DNA from: Purshia tridentata
Taxonomy: Eukaryota; Streptophyta; Magnoliopsida; Rosales; Rosaceae
DNA: 33,663 nt
NCBI GenBank assembly: GCA_003254885.1
Contig: QANT01002840.1
Span: 1-33,663, forward strand
Reading direction: 5' to 3'
The notes beneath the pieces were generated by a model. The model did no database searches. It was not told the origin of the DNA and saw only the letters and a program-made list of their open reading frames with translations. Below, one piece after another: positions 10,712 to 22,437 of this stretch (within the stretch, counting starts at the first letter, position 1; each line of letters starts with the position of its first letter). A program made the translations under genes and the position numbers.

Positions 10712-12987
10712 TTACATGTTTAAATCATGTTCTGTACTAGCTTCCTCACGTATATGATTCAAATTGGTCTTATCAATGTCGACACTGAAACTATTATTCT
10801 CTAAACACCTTAGACTTGCACTCTGAAAGGACAGGCTATCTATCTCTACATGGAACCTCTGAAATCCAATGCCATCTATGCTCACAGAGTTTAGAGATTG
10901 ATCATAATCCATTGATCTTTTAAGCCCTAGTTCTGGTGGTCGACGAGATGTGCTGGTTGATCTTCGAGACTCCCTTGAAGGTTGCTTGTTAATGAAGTTG
11001 TCTTCCGAATAGAGGGCCTCTGCAAGTTCTTGCCACACTTGGGACATTGTAGGACGGTTTTTGGGTACTTTTACGACACATCTTAAGCCAAGTTGCCCCA
11101 TCTTTAGCATCATCTCTTTGTTGCATGGCTCTGATAAAAGATTAGCATCCAAAATTTCCTCAACTTGACCTCGCTCTAAGCTGGGCCTCGCCTGCAATGA
11201 GTGATAAAGTTTGTTGGTTTACTTCTATTCCCGAAAGTTTGTGATAAACTATTAGGATCAGAATGACTATATCTTCATTTTAAATTCTAACAATGAGCAA
11301 TGTGTGAAGTGTTTACCCATTCAATGATATGATGTTTGGGTTGATTTCCAGTTAAATCAACTGCAGGCCTGCAAGAAACAAGCTGCAGAAGTATGACACC
11401 AAAGCTATAGACATCACTGAATGGGGTTAAATGGAAACTTGAGCAATAGGCAGGGTCAAGATATCCTGGAGTTCCTTTGATTTGGCTACTGACATGTGAT
11501 TGGTCCCCAGTCGGCCCTGACCTCACCAATCCAAAATCTGAAACCTTGGCTTCAAAACCATCTCCTATCAAGATGTTACTTGGCTTTACATCACGGTGGA
11601 TTATGCTAGGGTTGACCCCTTCATGCAAATGAGCAATGCCTGCAAAATTGTACAACCAACTAAATTACTGACAGAAACTTGTTTGTTTCTTTAATCTATT
11701 CATATGGTAATGAATCTGTGGGGCGACCAACCTTTTGCTGCTCCAATGGCTATGTTCACTCTTTGCCTCCAAGTTAAGCTCCTCCATTTTCTTCCTACAT
11801 GGTAATTAAAGAACATGATTTCAACAAACACAGATATATGAAGATTATAATAACAAGTAGCTTTTACTAGGTAATTAAGCAATAGAAACATACCCATAAT
11901 GTAATCAAGCAGAGAACCATTTGGTACATATTCATAAACCAACACTTTTTCCCCTTTTGCTCCTATCCAAGGGCACAATTCAGAAATATTAATTATTTTC
12001 ATTTACATAATGTATAGTAAATATCTTGGGTGACATCTACATACCAGGTTCTTCACAAAATCCAACCAGACCTATGAGGTTTCTGTGTTTCACTTTGGAA
12101 AGTAGCCTAACCTCTGTTCAAGGAAACACTACACAAAATTCAGATCAATATACCATGTAGAATCTTTCTTCTAGTGTTAAATTTAGAGCGTCCAACCCAA
12201 AAACAATCGACAATTGGTGGAGAGGCTCATGAATTTATGTATTGTTAAACAAAGCTAAGAAATCCCGATGTGAGATTTTTTATTCTAAGCCTTACACATG
12301 GATGAATTAATTGTCCGCTCTAATAATATGTAACCATGTGAAACTTGTGCAGGCTTTTTAGAACAGTTGCACCTACTAATATATATACATGCATATATAG
12401 AGAGGCTAAGGCTTACCATTTCTGAACTCTTCCACACTCTGAAACGAATCAGCGTGGGCTCTCTTTATGGCTACTGTTCCCATATCATCAAAGGTGCCTT
12501 TGTAGACATTTGCAAAAGCACCACAACCCAACAAGCACTCTTGGCTGAAATTCTTGGTTGCCTTCACTAGTTCCTCCAACTGGAACCGCCTCAGCATTAT
12601 TTTCTCTTCTTTCAAAGCCCCTTTATGATCACAACACACACATCACAATTACAAAAACTACAAGCAAATGGTACCCACATAAGCTAAAATGTGAAAATGT
12701 ATCTTCTTTCTTTCTTGGTTTTCTAGGAGTGTGAAATGAATTGGGTAATTGGGAAACAATTAATTTGACAATGACAATGTTTGATGCTGCAAATTGAAGT
12801 TTTGCTAACCTTTCTGTGCATGCTTCAGTAGTAATTGCATTTGCCTTTGCCTGAGAGCTAGTAGGAGCTTCTTCTTGAAAAAGTAGTATAGCAATGCAAC
12901 CACCAAGACTGTTAAAATACCTATAACAAAGCCTGCCCATATATGTTTATAATGATTATTTTGAGATGGTGTTGTAGTGTTTGCCAT
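10712..12987 (-). CDS. Single-pass receptor-like Ser/Thr kinase with minimal ectodomain (461 aa, 7 exons)
   Basis: Minus-strand exons: 12987-12810, 12620-12417, 12113-12045, 11962-11894, 11794-11732, 11639-11317 and 11191-10712, all GT-AG and in frame. Residues 1-15 are polar, about 16-37 form one hydrophobic membrane helix, and KKK at 38-40 follows, fitting an in-out topology. The RLK/Pelle kinase domain spans about 84-362: glycine loop GCGAFANV at 91-98, VAIK Lys112, helix-C Glu128, HRD Asp211 within HRDVKPSN, DFG Asp229 and GTPGYLDPAY in the activation segment. A Ser-rich tail (363-461) ends the protein. All catalytic residues are present, so it should be an active RD kinase; the third glycine of the loop is Ala96. 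The start is secure because an in-frame stop lies 24 nt upstream. With so small an outer part, it may act downstream of, or together with, another receptor; that is inference. The exact subfamily was not recognised. Confidence 0.9.
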
Positions 12988-15900
12988 TTTCACCAAATTA
13001 AGAAATTAATGGTTTAAATTACAAGTGATTAACTCATGATTTCAAACCAATTAATTTCATTTCATTTGGAAGAGATAAAAGGAGGGGGGAGAAGAATATT
13101 AGGGAGTGGGAGTGTGTATAAGCTGATCACAAACTGATGTATTGCCGGCTTTTGTGTTAAAATAAATAGCAAGTCCATGCTTTCAAAGAGCCAGTCTCTT
13201 AGCTAGTCATCAACTATGACTGGGTCTTAAGTTAAGACGGCACATAGGCCAAAATAACACATGTGGATTTACGTGTGTATGTGAAATGATGATGATGTCT
13301 TGTTGCATGCACACATTTTCTGCCCAAGGGCATGGAATCCTCATGCTTCTTAAGCTCAAAATTGACATGTGTTAGGAAGACTTGGCTAAGATCCTCCGAG
13401 GTGTTTTGAGGCCTACCCTTTTTGTCTCCGGACAATATTTGTCCTAAATTTAATCATTTTAGATGTGTGAAAGTATAAAGTTTTATTTTAAAAAAATATC
13501 GTACGATGTAATTTAAGTAGATTATTACCTTTGTTAATATATCTACCACTCATCCAGAAAACCAATCATTTTTACGTGAAGAAAGACTATATATTATACC
13601 ATTTTTGTATGCATAAGATATAATTGAGATGGGTTAGGTTGGATCCGGATGAGAGTATAATGATCTAATTTTATGAAAAAATGGTTAGTTTTCAAATTGG
13701 CAGGTACATATTCTTATTGTACAATCACAATCCGACATACGTGATACTTCGACTCAAAAATTACTTTTGCACAACGCAATTGTCATTTTGGTCATTTCAC
13801 AATAACATGTTAACATTCCCCTTCATACTTTGCAAGCTTTGCAACCTCTCTAGTCATTGTATCACAAACTCCACTTCCAGACTGTGCAATACAACGAGCG
13901 TCCACGTATAAGAATAAGAGAGTATCAGTGACTCCCTACAACAAAATATTAAAAAAAATAAAATTATATTAATATTATGCAACAAAACAGTACTAGTGAT
14001 AAGAGTAGCAAAAAAAACAAATGAAAACAAAAACTGTTTATTAGTAAAGTATTAATGCAAAACGACCGATTCCCACCATCTAGAAATGAATTGACTGAAT
14101 GTTATTTGCTGTATATACTAGTCTCTGAGTGATGGACAGGTAAATGTCAGAACTTTTTTTTTCTCTTTAATTAATTATTTTATGCATGGGTCCAATGTTA
14201 ATTGGAACTATTGGATGTCTTTTGTGTTATTGGTTTTGTGTATTGACCTGATTTTGATCAATCAGAAAATTAAATAATTAACATTAATACTATAAAGCAT
14301 GACCCTTAACTTTGGATGCTTTAGAAACCATGTCCATGGTCTTTGGTTTTCATAAGATTCTCTTTAGGATGGAGTCATAATTAGTATATTTATAAGACAT
14401 GTAAAAAAGAGTTGTAGGAGTCATATCTTTAGATTGATTTTATGATATTGATTTTTTTTTGTTTATTTAAATTTTATTAAAAAGATTAAAGAAGATTAAG
14501 TATTTAATTGTAGTGATTGTTTGGTGAAAGTGTTAAGAGTAAATTGCACATCGAAAATATGAAGTCTTACAAAATATTATATAATGTTCATAGTGCTTCC
14601 ACGGTACTAATATATATTGTCCAAGTATGGATCTATAACTTCAACAAAAAGTAATTAATAGTTATGTAATTTCCATAGATGTACAACATGAAAATGAATT
14701 CCAGTTATTTGAATGCTTCAAATTCACATGAATTACTTCTCTGACCATGGCTTTGCAGGTGATTGCCTAAAGCTGAAGGCAAATATATACGTCTCAATGA
14801 TGAAAGGAAATGCAGTCTATGCAGCATGTGAAAGGATCACATGATTTGTGCTCAATATTTGAAAAAGAGAAGATTTTTGTGGTCAGAAATGAAATTCATT
14901 TAGGTCATGTTGGGATTCAACACTCATCCACATGATATTAGGTACAAGAAATAAAATAAAAAGAAAAAGAATTAAGTGTTTGTGGTTCAAAGTCTGAAAA
15001 AATGTTGAAGAATATGAAAGTTGTTGGCATTAATTTGTTTCAAAGGGAAAAGAAAAGAAAAAGGTACATGCAAAAGTGACAACCCTGCCTTGAGAGCTAA
15101 ATTTACACTATTAAATATATGGTAAAATTCATTGCAAAGTTATTTTAAGACCCACAAAATATTTGCTTATGTTTCTTGTTACAGAGTGCGAAAATATTAT
15201 TTTATTGTATAATTTAACATGATATATTAATAAATTATGAATTCAAAACAGTTGATCCGACATAATTATTCTGATCAATTATTTGTTTAGTAGGGGAGAT
15301 TATTGAAATGTTACAATATTCTGGCCCTTCTGGGTTAATAATTGGTATACTTTTGCACATTATACTTAATTACTAGGCCCATGCCCATCAATCTTATCAT
15401 GTTATTAATTAGTCTTATTATGAATGTTGTAAATTTAATGTGAGATGTACAGTAAGGAAATTAAAGCTGCCATAGATCTCACCCTACATACACCATAGCA
15501 GCTATGGCCTACAAATATGAGATGTCTAAATTACTCATGTGGTAGCTGAAGAGCTAGTAATGACTGTACTATTATATATTATATATTTTATTTTCTGCAA
15601 ATAAGTGTTTTAGATCAGTTCTACGAACTTCTAGCTAGTTCAATGGCTACAGAGATATTTTATGCTTGCTTTAATGGCTTTGCCCTTTTGTTCTGTTTAA
15701 ATATATAAATAAATAATACAAGCATCTTGCTGTGCAATGCCTGCATATTTATTTAAACATTCCTAGGAATCTCTTCTCTTTCCCCATATCTTTAATTTTT
15801 GGCCTGCTTGTTTACTGAGTCAGAATTCACTTTCCAGTGTTGGAAGGATGGGATGGAATTTGATTTACTCTAGAAAAATAGAGAAACTGTTTGAGCCTAC

Positions 15901-16734
15901 ATGGTGGTCTGGTTAGAAAGTTGTTCTTGCTTGTTATGTTGCACATGATCTGGAGCAAGTTAGAGGTTTTTAATTTCAGTGAGGTCATAGTAGCATCATA
16001 TTCAACTGGATAATTTGGAGTTGGGGACATGATTGGGCCAAACATAGTATACAACGAGTAATTCGCATTCGCATTTCGTATCGTGTCATTTTGTGTCGTG
16101 CCTCTAAATCTTGGTTTTGTATAAAATGGCTTAAAAGAGAAAAATAAAAAATAAAAAGTTAGGAACAAAATACGCCATTACACCATATAAAAAAGACACA
16201 CCTTTTTTTATTGTGATATAATGTTCCTACCTACCTGATGAAATGATTTGTCAGCACTATTAATCCCAAAATGTCTCAGTTGTGGAGCCAAACAATTCTC
16301 AATCACTTACATCAGAGGAGACAAAGTTAATTGCAATTCTTGCACTTACATTATGAGATGGAGTGGAGGCATTTCCTCATAAGCACAATACTCAAGCCCA
16401 ATTGGTATCTGGGTTAAAGTGGAATTCTGGATAAGATAGCTTCAAGTTATCATTATAGAGGCATGGTGGCATGCACAACAGTAAAGACCATGTATATAGT
16501 TATTGAGAGCTTTACTTGCCAGTAGAAAATGAGTACAGGGGAGCCAGAAAAGTAGGACTTGCTGTGCAATAAGAACTATAATAAATCAAAAATTTTATAC
16601 ATCAACTCACAATGTAGCATGATTGAACAACACTACTGGAGCAGCCTGGTAAGCAACCATACAGATGAAAAGGGTACAAAATTTGTATAATTAATGAAAG
16701 AACTTTTCTCATTTTTGTAATTTACAGAAACACA
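12988..16734. other. AT-rich intergenic region between the kinase and RING-H2 genes
   Basis: The left end must contain the kinase promoter, read leftward. The right end contains the 3' UTR of the RING-H2 gene. The open frames here are short and resemble nothing known. A 7-bp inverted repeat with a 5-nt loop lies at 14825-14843, which is too small to support an RNA gene. Nothing else was recognised. Confidence 0.6.
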
Positions 16735-18291
16735 TCACAGATCTCTTCTGCATAAGGGACAAGAACCATGCCTGAGGAGCCACTTATCTATACAAGGTAG
16801 GTGAAACATGTGGTGGCAGTGTGGCAAACTTCTGACTGTCTCTCCAAGCTGAAAGTCCTGGTTCATGTTAAAATTCACAATGTCAATCACTAAGTTTCAA
16901 AAATCAACCCCAATTCTCAATTCCTATGAGAGAGAAAATAAAGAAAACAACATGGCTTAAGCCTCTAACCTGAAGGCACACAGAACAAGAGACTTTCTCC
17001 CCAGAAGCATCCACATTATTTTTGCTGGTAATAAATATCTTTGGGATCTTCTCAACTGAATCTCCAGGCAATCCTTTAGCCCCACCAGTGTCAAAGATGT
17101 TGGGGAGCTCATCAAAGCTTGATTCAACAGCACCCATCTGGTTAAGCACAATAAAATGAATAGTAAGAAATTAATGTGCCTCTGGGATTTGATGTTTCAC
17201 CTACCAACTAGTTTCTAAGTATGGAATTACCTGACTTTGCACTGCACTTAACATGGCTGGACCAATCCGCTCACGAACCAGTCTACCACTCAGGAGACTT
17301 GCAAGGACATCAATCTGCATAATTTTGTAGGAAAACATGAATTAGGCATATGCTACTCAACTAAAGCACTAAGATCAAATTCACCAAGTGACCAATTATA
17401 AAGAACAAGCATTTGCAGCTAACACTACCTAACCATATAAATGATGGGGCCCAAAGGTTAATTGCTCACCAAGTAGAGAAGACACCCAATTCCGGATTCA
17501 TCTGATTGCCAAAGAATAAGGGAAGATTCAAACACTTCAATGGAGAAAACAGCTCCTGATATTGCTCCAACAGCAGCCCCTCTAACAAATCCACTCTCAG
17601 TCTCTTGGCCTATCAAAGCTCCAGTCATAGCTCCTAACACGGTTCCCACTGCACACAAAAATGCCATTTCCTTCAGTGAGAATTCTGATAACATGCAGTT
17701 GTTAATTACAAAAAAGCTTTATGTTCAAAGGATCCAGATGCATTTTAATGAATGTAAAGGACAAGAATTTCCAAAACCCCTTTGCCCATAAGTAAAAGAT
17801 TTTCAATTTAATTAGACTAGAATTTAACAAGACACAATGGCATATAATATCAGCTCATAAATTCTGTTTCTAATGCATGAAATGGAATTCCTCTGTTAAA
17901 TTAACAGAAACTCAATTGACCTTGGTTGCAGAAATTAATGGTTTCAGAGCCAAATCCAATGCAATACCACGCTAAAAAGACAGAAACAGATCTAAAAGTA
18001 AAACCCATCAAGGCATTAACCAAGAAAGACAAAAATTTGATCAACAACAATGAACAAACAAAACCAAATGTAAAAACAGAAAAAAAAAAAAGAAAAAAAA
18101 AAGGAGCAAATGAGACAAAAGAGAAATTAAAACGAACCTAATGCAAAGAAGAAGGTGAGGATCGCAGAGAATATGTTGCGCAGAATCGCAGAGAGGGCAA
18201 AGTTGGAAAATTCCTTGACCCTTTCGAAGAAATTCCCAAAGGAAAAGGAAGAGGAGGAAGAAAACCGAGATGGGTGGGCAATAATATCCAT
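16735..18291 (-). CDS. NEP1-interacting protein-like RING-H2 E3 ubiquitin ligase (235 aa, 5 exons)
   Basis: Minus-strand exons: 18291-18138, 17648-17470, 17314-17231, 17137-16970 and 16857-16735, all GT-AG, ending at TGA. Residues 1-30 are Ser/Phe-rich. Two glycine-rich hydrophobic stretches follow (about 35-66 and 71-98), then a conserved linker. A C-terminal RING-H2 finger has Cys190, Cys193, Cys209, His211, His214, Cys217, Cys228 and Cys231, spaced C-x2-C-x15-C-x1-H-x2-H-x2-C-x10-C-x2-C, so all eight zinc ligands are present. Architecture and length match Arabidopsis NIP1/NIP2 (ATL family). NIP1 was described as binding the plastid-encoded RNA polymerase-type factor RpoT2 (NEP), anchoring it to thylakoids. 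RING-H2 proteins of this type generally act as E3 ligases. Substrate and membrane location are not shown by this sequence. The RING is split between the last two exons. Confidence 0.93.
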
Positions 18292-18390
18292 TGTTGGGTC
18301 AGAAGCTGTAGCGTTTATAAGCCTTTGTTGCTGGGATGTTGTTGAATGTTGATGATCTTAAAGCATGACTTTAAAACCCTTTTAAAAGAA

Positions 18391-18590
18391 GACTATAAAT
18401 ACATATAAAGGAGGAGAGGAGAGGATAGATATGGTGTATTGGTGTGTATCCTTAGTCCTTAAGAGAAGAGATAGAAGAAAACCACATCGACCAACTCGCA
18501 TTTAAAGCTTTTCTTCTCCTTGACATATAACACAACACAACTCTCTCTGTTTCTCTCTCTATCGCTTTCTTTCTCTCTTTCTCTCTCTTG
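18391..18590 (+). promoter_or_regulatory. Possible rightward promoter: TATA box followed by CT-rich leader-like sequence
   Basis: A good TATA match (CTATAAATACATAT) lies at about 18391-18404 on the + strand, 100 bp upstream of and divergent from the RING-H2 start. It is followed, 140-190 bp on, by a CT-rich tract like those in plant leaders. No coding frame follows, so any product would be non-coding. This rests on motif appearance only. Confidence 0.25.
18541..18590. repeat. CT-rich low-complexity tract
   Basis: About 50 bp made almost entirely of C and T, mostly CTCTCT and TTTCT. Similar tracts occur in plant leaders and as microsatellites. Confidence 0.75.
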
Positions 18591-18849
18591 ATGATGTTAA
18601 TGCTTTAGAGGGTGTTTTCTACCATTAGAGCTATATTTGCTGCTGCCTTTGTAGAATTTTTGTATATGATGAAAATTTGTTTTTGGGGTTCAATCAAATA
18701 CATGTGAGAGAGAGAAACAATACGAAGAGCGAACCATTATTAAGAAGCTTCTCTTCTTTGACATTCAGGCTAATAAGCCGTCCACAAAACCCGTCAGTCA
18801 CTGCAAATTGTTTGTTTTTAATTTGCATCACCCATTTTTCAACAATCAC

Positions 18850-18865
18850 AGAGAGAGAGAGAGAA
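18850..18865. repeat. (AG)8 microsatellite
   Basis: A perfect AG dinucleotide run of 16 bp in non-coding DNA. Confidence 0.85.
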
Positions 18866-19644
18866 GTCAAGGGTGGGGATGGCTCTGTGATCTTTTAAGC
18901 CCCAATTGATTGGCCACCGCTTACTACAAGTCTACAACCTTGGATTTTCTTTGTTTAATAAATTTCTACGTAGTAGTGGTAAGCGATGAAAATATCTTGC
19001 GGTGTTTTCTTTCCTCCCTTTCTTTAATGCTTTGAAATTATTTTGGTTTTGTTTTGTTTTGGATTGTTTGCTTTGCTAAGCTTTCCTTAATCGGTATGTT
19101 GCAAACAATTCCTTCCTGCCAACTCAACATGGAAACGCCATTTCCATGCTTGATTAATTACGCCTCAAACAAAAATGATTAGCAGATGGTTACATTTTAA
19201 CTTACAATAATGCTAAATGATTTTAAATTTGTATCTTATTGTATGCGTTAGTATTTTTTTATTATGAAATAAATGAGTTTTATACTAATTAATATATAAT
19301 AAAATACTGTCATAAATGAGTCTTAAATCGATTAAATGATGGATTATATTAAACACGTCTAACAAATAAAAAATAATGAGTAACATATTTATACAAAAGA
19401 CTTGAAATTAATAAGTGAGGTTAGTTTAGTTGACTGAGAATAAAAACTCTTCTTATACACTCAAATTCGTACCCTCTTCTCCCTTATAATTAACAAAAAG
19501 TAAGATTAATAATTGAAACCTCTTTAGACCCCCTACATCTTCTATAATATGATGATTTTTGTAAGTATGTGAATGCACATGATTAACTGAGAACCTTATG
19601 TTATGGTTTATCTCAAAACCTCAAAATCTCCATGTCAATAAATA

Positions 19645-19896
19645 ATTAACATTAATAACTAACATTCAAATTAAACTAAATTTTGAATTTAGGAAGGAAA
19701 AGGTGTTTGAAGAGAACTTATTATGAAAAAGCATGGTATGATTGAAGAAGTTTATTATATTGTGTATTCAATTAACATTAATAACTAACATTCAAATTAA
19801 ACTAAAATTTGAATTTAGGAAGGAAAAGGTGTTTGAAGAGAACTTATTATGAAAAAGCATGGTATGATTGAAAAAGTTTATTATATTGTGTATTCA
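19645..19896. repeat. Two-copy tandem duplication, 126-bp unit
   Basis: Copy one (19645-19770) and copy two (19771-19896) abut with no spacer and differ at only two bases by eye, a T/A near position 36 and a G/A near position 107. The high identity in non-coding DNA suggests a recent duplication, or an assembly artefact. The unit has no recognised content. Confidence 0.92.
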
Positions 19897-21151
19897 CTAT
19901 CACCCAAATTCATGTGAAAGAAAGGAGTAATGTGACATGAATATCGTGTTAGGCGCGTGACGTATATTTTTTATTTTCTGATCTATATCTCATATGACTT
20001 ATGAGTTGAATTAACTTATGGTGTGTCAGACAAAACATAAAAAAAAAAACTCATAGTGTTTCAACAAATCCTTAGAAATTAAGAGAGGGGTGAGAGAGAA
20101 GACAGTTGAAGATTTTTCCTTTTCTTTGATTACAAGTTTTTTTGTTTTTTATACTTCTAAAGAGAAAACAGTATTTAGAAATTAAAAAGTGGAGGATTTA
20201 ACCGAGTCAACTTTTTAGTTTAAATAAAATCACTCTAAATTGAGTTGTAAAAAAAAGTACAACTAAAAGAATTACTTTCTCGGTAATATTGGATGAGTAT
20301 TACACAGCCATCAAATGGAGGATGACTATATATATATATACACGTACATAATCATAGTGTAGAATAGATCGTAGAATATGTTGCAGCCTAATTTGAAAAC
20401 GTGCTTAGGCTTACTGCTTACAACATCAATCTCTCTAAGAGACTACGCGGTTAGTTGCCGGAAGACCGCGCGTTTCTTGGTCTTTGCAGGCGCGCTTTTT
20501 TTTGTTTTTGTCCAAATACGTACGCATGCTTCAAATTTTATGTATATCTATATAATTTGTGAGACTCATTTGGTATAAATTAGATGTCTTTCATTATTAA
20601 ATTACAATACGAAATAAGTTTCACAAGTTATATCTTACTATGTTTAAAATGAAGTGAACCTAAATGAAAGGGATCGATAGATATTGCTCGTAGTTCGTTC
20701 ACTGCAGCTGCTGCTACTCGTTGCTTAAATTAAAACGACTTTGACTACTTGCATGCGGTCATTTTTAAGACCATTCGGTGCAGTTAATCGCAATATGCAA
20801 CAAAACCCAGTTAAATACAGTGAAAGGATACGCAAATTTAATATGTAAATTTTTGGGGACAACATATACATCAATACATGAGAGTTCTGGAAAGTTAATT
20901 AGTTAGGGTGGCTCTGTCAATGAGATCGATCAGTTCGATCTGGATGATATAAATATATATACATATATATGTTTACGTTCATAGAGGGACCATGTAAATA
21001 TCATATATATATATGTCTTCATCATGAATGACATTACCATTTGCAGTTAAAGTCAAGAAAGCTTGAAATTTGGTCGATCAATTCAAGCTAGCCTATAGCA
21101 CTTTCTTTTCATTTTCTTTCATTTGTACGTTTAATTAATTAATTAATTTGC

Positions 21152-21590
21152 ATTGCCTTCACCACACGGCTAAATTAATCAAGGGTTACTAAGTCATATA
21201 TATGAAAATAAGTTTAGTAATTGCGTCAGGATCATATATACATGTTTGCTACTCCGCTTAATTAGTTGGGCAGTTGGTACAGAATAGATAGATGGATATA
21301 TATTATACGAAGAGTACGTACAAGTCCATATATATTCAGATTTTGTGATCTAATTAATTAAAGGAAGCTAACCAGGTAGCTAGGTACGTAACCTGCATAA
21401 TATTCTGGGCTGCTCTTAATTAAATATTATTAGAGAGGAATTGAAGCTAGGGACTCTCAACGTCATGCATGCATATGTCCACTGCTCTCTCAAGTCTTCT
21501 TTCTTCCTTGGTGGTTAAGCTAAATAACGACCAATCATTTTATGATCGATCACTGAAGAATTTCTGATTGCCAACTAATTGTATTATATA
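21152..21590. repeat. Copy A of a diverged direct duplication
   Basis: This block shares a long series of colinear words with 21935-22437: ATTGCCTT.ACCACAC, AAGGGTTAC, AAGTTTAGTAATTGCGTCAGG, TTGGGCAGTT, AAGTCCATATATAT, CAGATTTTGTGATCT, GCATGCATATGTC, and TGGTGGTTAAGCTAAA. Gaps and insertions separate them. No coding potential or transposon ends were seen. It could be a duplicated spacer or a fragment of an old element. Confidence 0.8.
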
Positions 21591-21934
21591 ACTAATTTGT
21601 TCCATATATCCCTCCAGAAAATAATATATACAAATTAATTAATCAAGGATAATTCCAAATTAAGTTTCAAATCAGAATCCGCGACAAGCTAGCTCATCTA
21701 TATTATTATATATAAAGCTAAAAGAAGAGGTTTGGTGTTAATTTCATAAAAAATGAGATTGTTTAAGATATACTTTCTCTAATACATCTTTTAAGTACCG
21801 TAAAAAAATTAGCTAATTGTCAAGAGCACATATTGTATGCCTGGCGGCTTGGTACTCATTTTGGTACCAGGCTTGCAATCTTGTCTTTCCTCTCATTTCT
21901 ATCCCTATTTTCTTTCTCAAATATGTTTTCTCAG

Positions 21935-22437
21935 ATTGCCTTGACCACACTGCTAATTTTAATTAAGGGTTACCACAGGTCATATATATATATATATAGC
22001 TAGTGCCATTCATGATCAATATATACAAGTTTAGTTTGTACAGAAAAATATATATAAGTTTAGTAATTGCGTCAGGATAATCATTCATGCATATGCTCCA
22101 TCTGCAGCAGAACTAATTGGGCAGTTAGTACTGAATCTATATTATATATATGATGAGGTAATGTTAGTTATTCTGATTCCCAGAAGAAAAATCCAAGTCC
22201 ATATATATATACAGATTTTGTGATCTGATGACTAATATTCCAAGATAAGCTAGCTAATAAGATAGGTAGCCTGCATATAATTAATTCTAATTAATTAGAG
22301 GGAAAGTCATGCATATGCATGCATATGTCAAGTACTCTTCCGCGTTTTCTTTCTTCCACTTTTGGTGGTTAAGCTAAACAACCACCCATCATGTCATCAT
22401 CATTGAAATTTCTGATAGTCAATTAATTGTTTTATAC
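21935..22437. repeat. Copy B of the diverged direct duplication
   Basis: The direct-orientation partner of 21152-21590. It carries the same ordered words, plus an inserted TA-rich stretch in its first third and an extra piece near 22145-22195. The copies are about 0.8 kb apart, so this is a local segmental duplication much older than the 126-bp tandem repeat. Confidence 0.8.

Noticed and set aside
14825..14843. CATGTGA/TCACATG inverted repeat
   Set aside because: A 7-bp stem with a 5-nt loop is expected by chance in a window of this size, and nothing around it suggests an RNA gene.
18311..18321. TATAAACG on the minus strand as TATA box of the RING-H2 gene
   Set aside because: It lies only about 20-30 bp before the start codon, so a start site set by it would fall at or inside the coding sequence.
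18580..18600. CTTGATGATG word similar to part of miR172
   Set aside because: Only about 10 bases match, the rest differs, and no complementary star strand lies within foldback distance.
21836..21860. TGCCTGGC word similar to the start of miR160
   Set aside because: Eight bases only; the mature sequence and precursor fold are not present.
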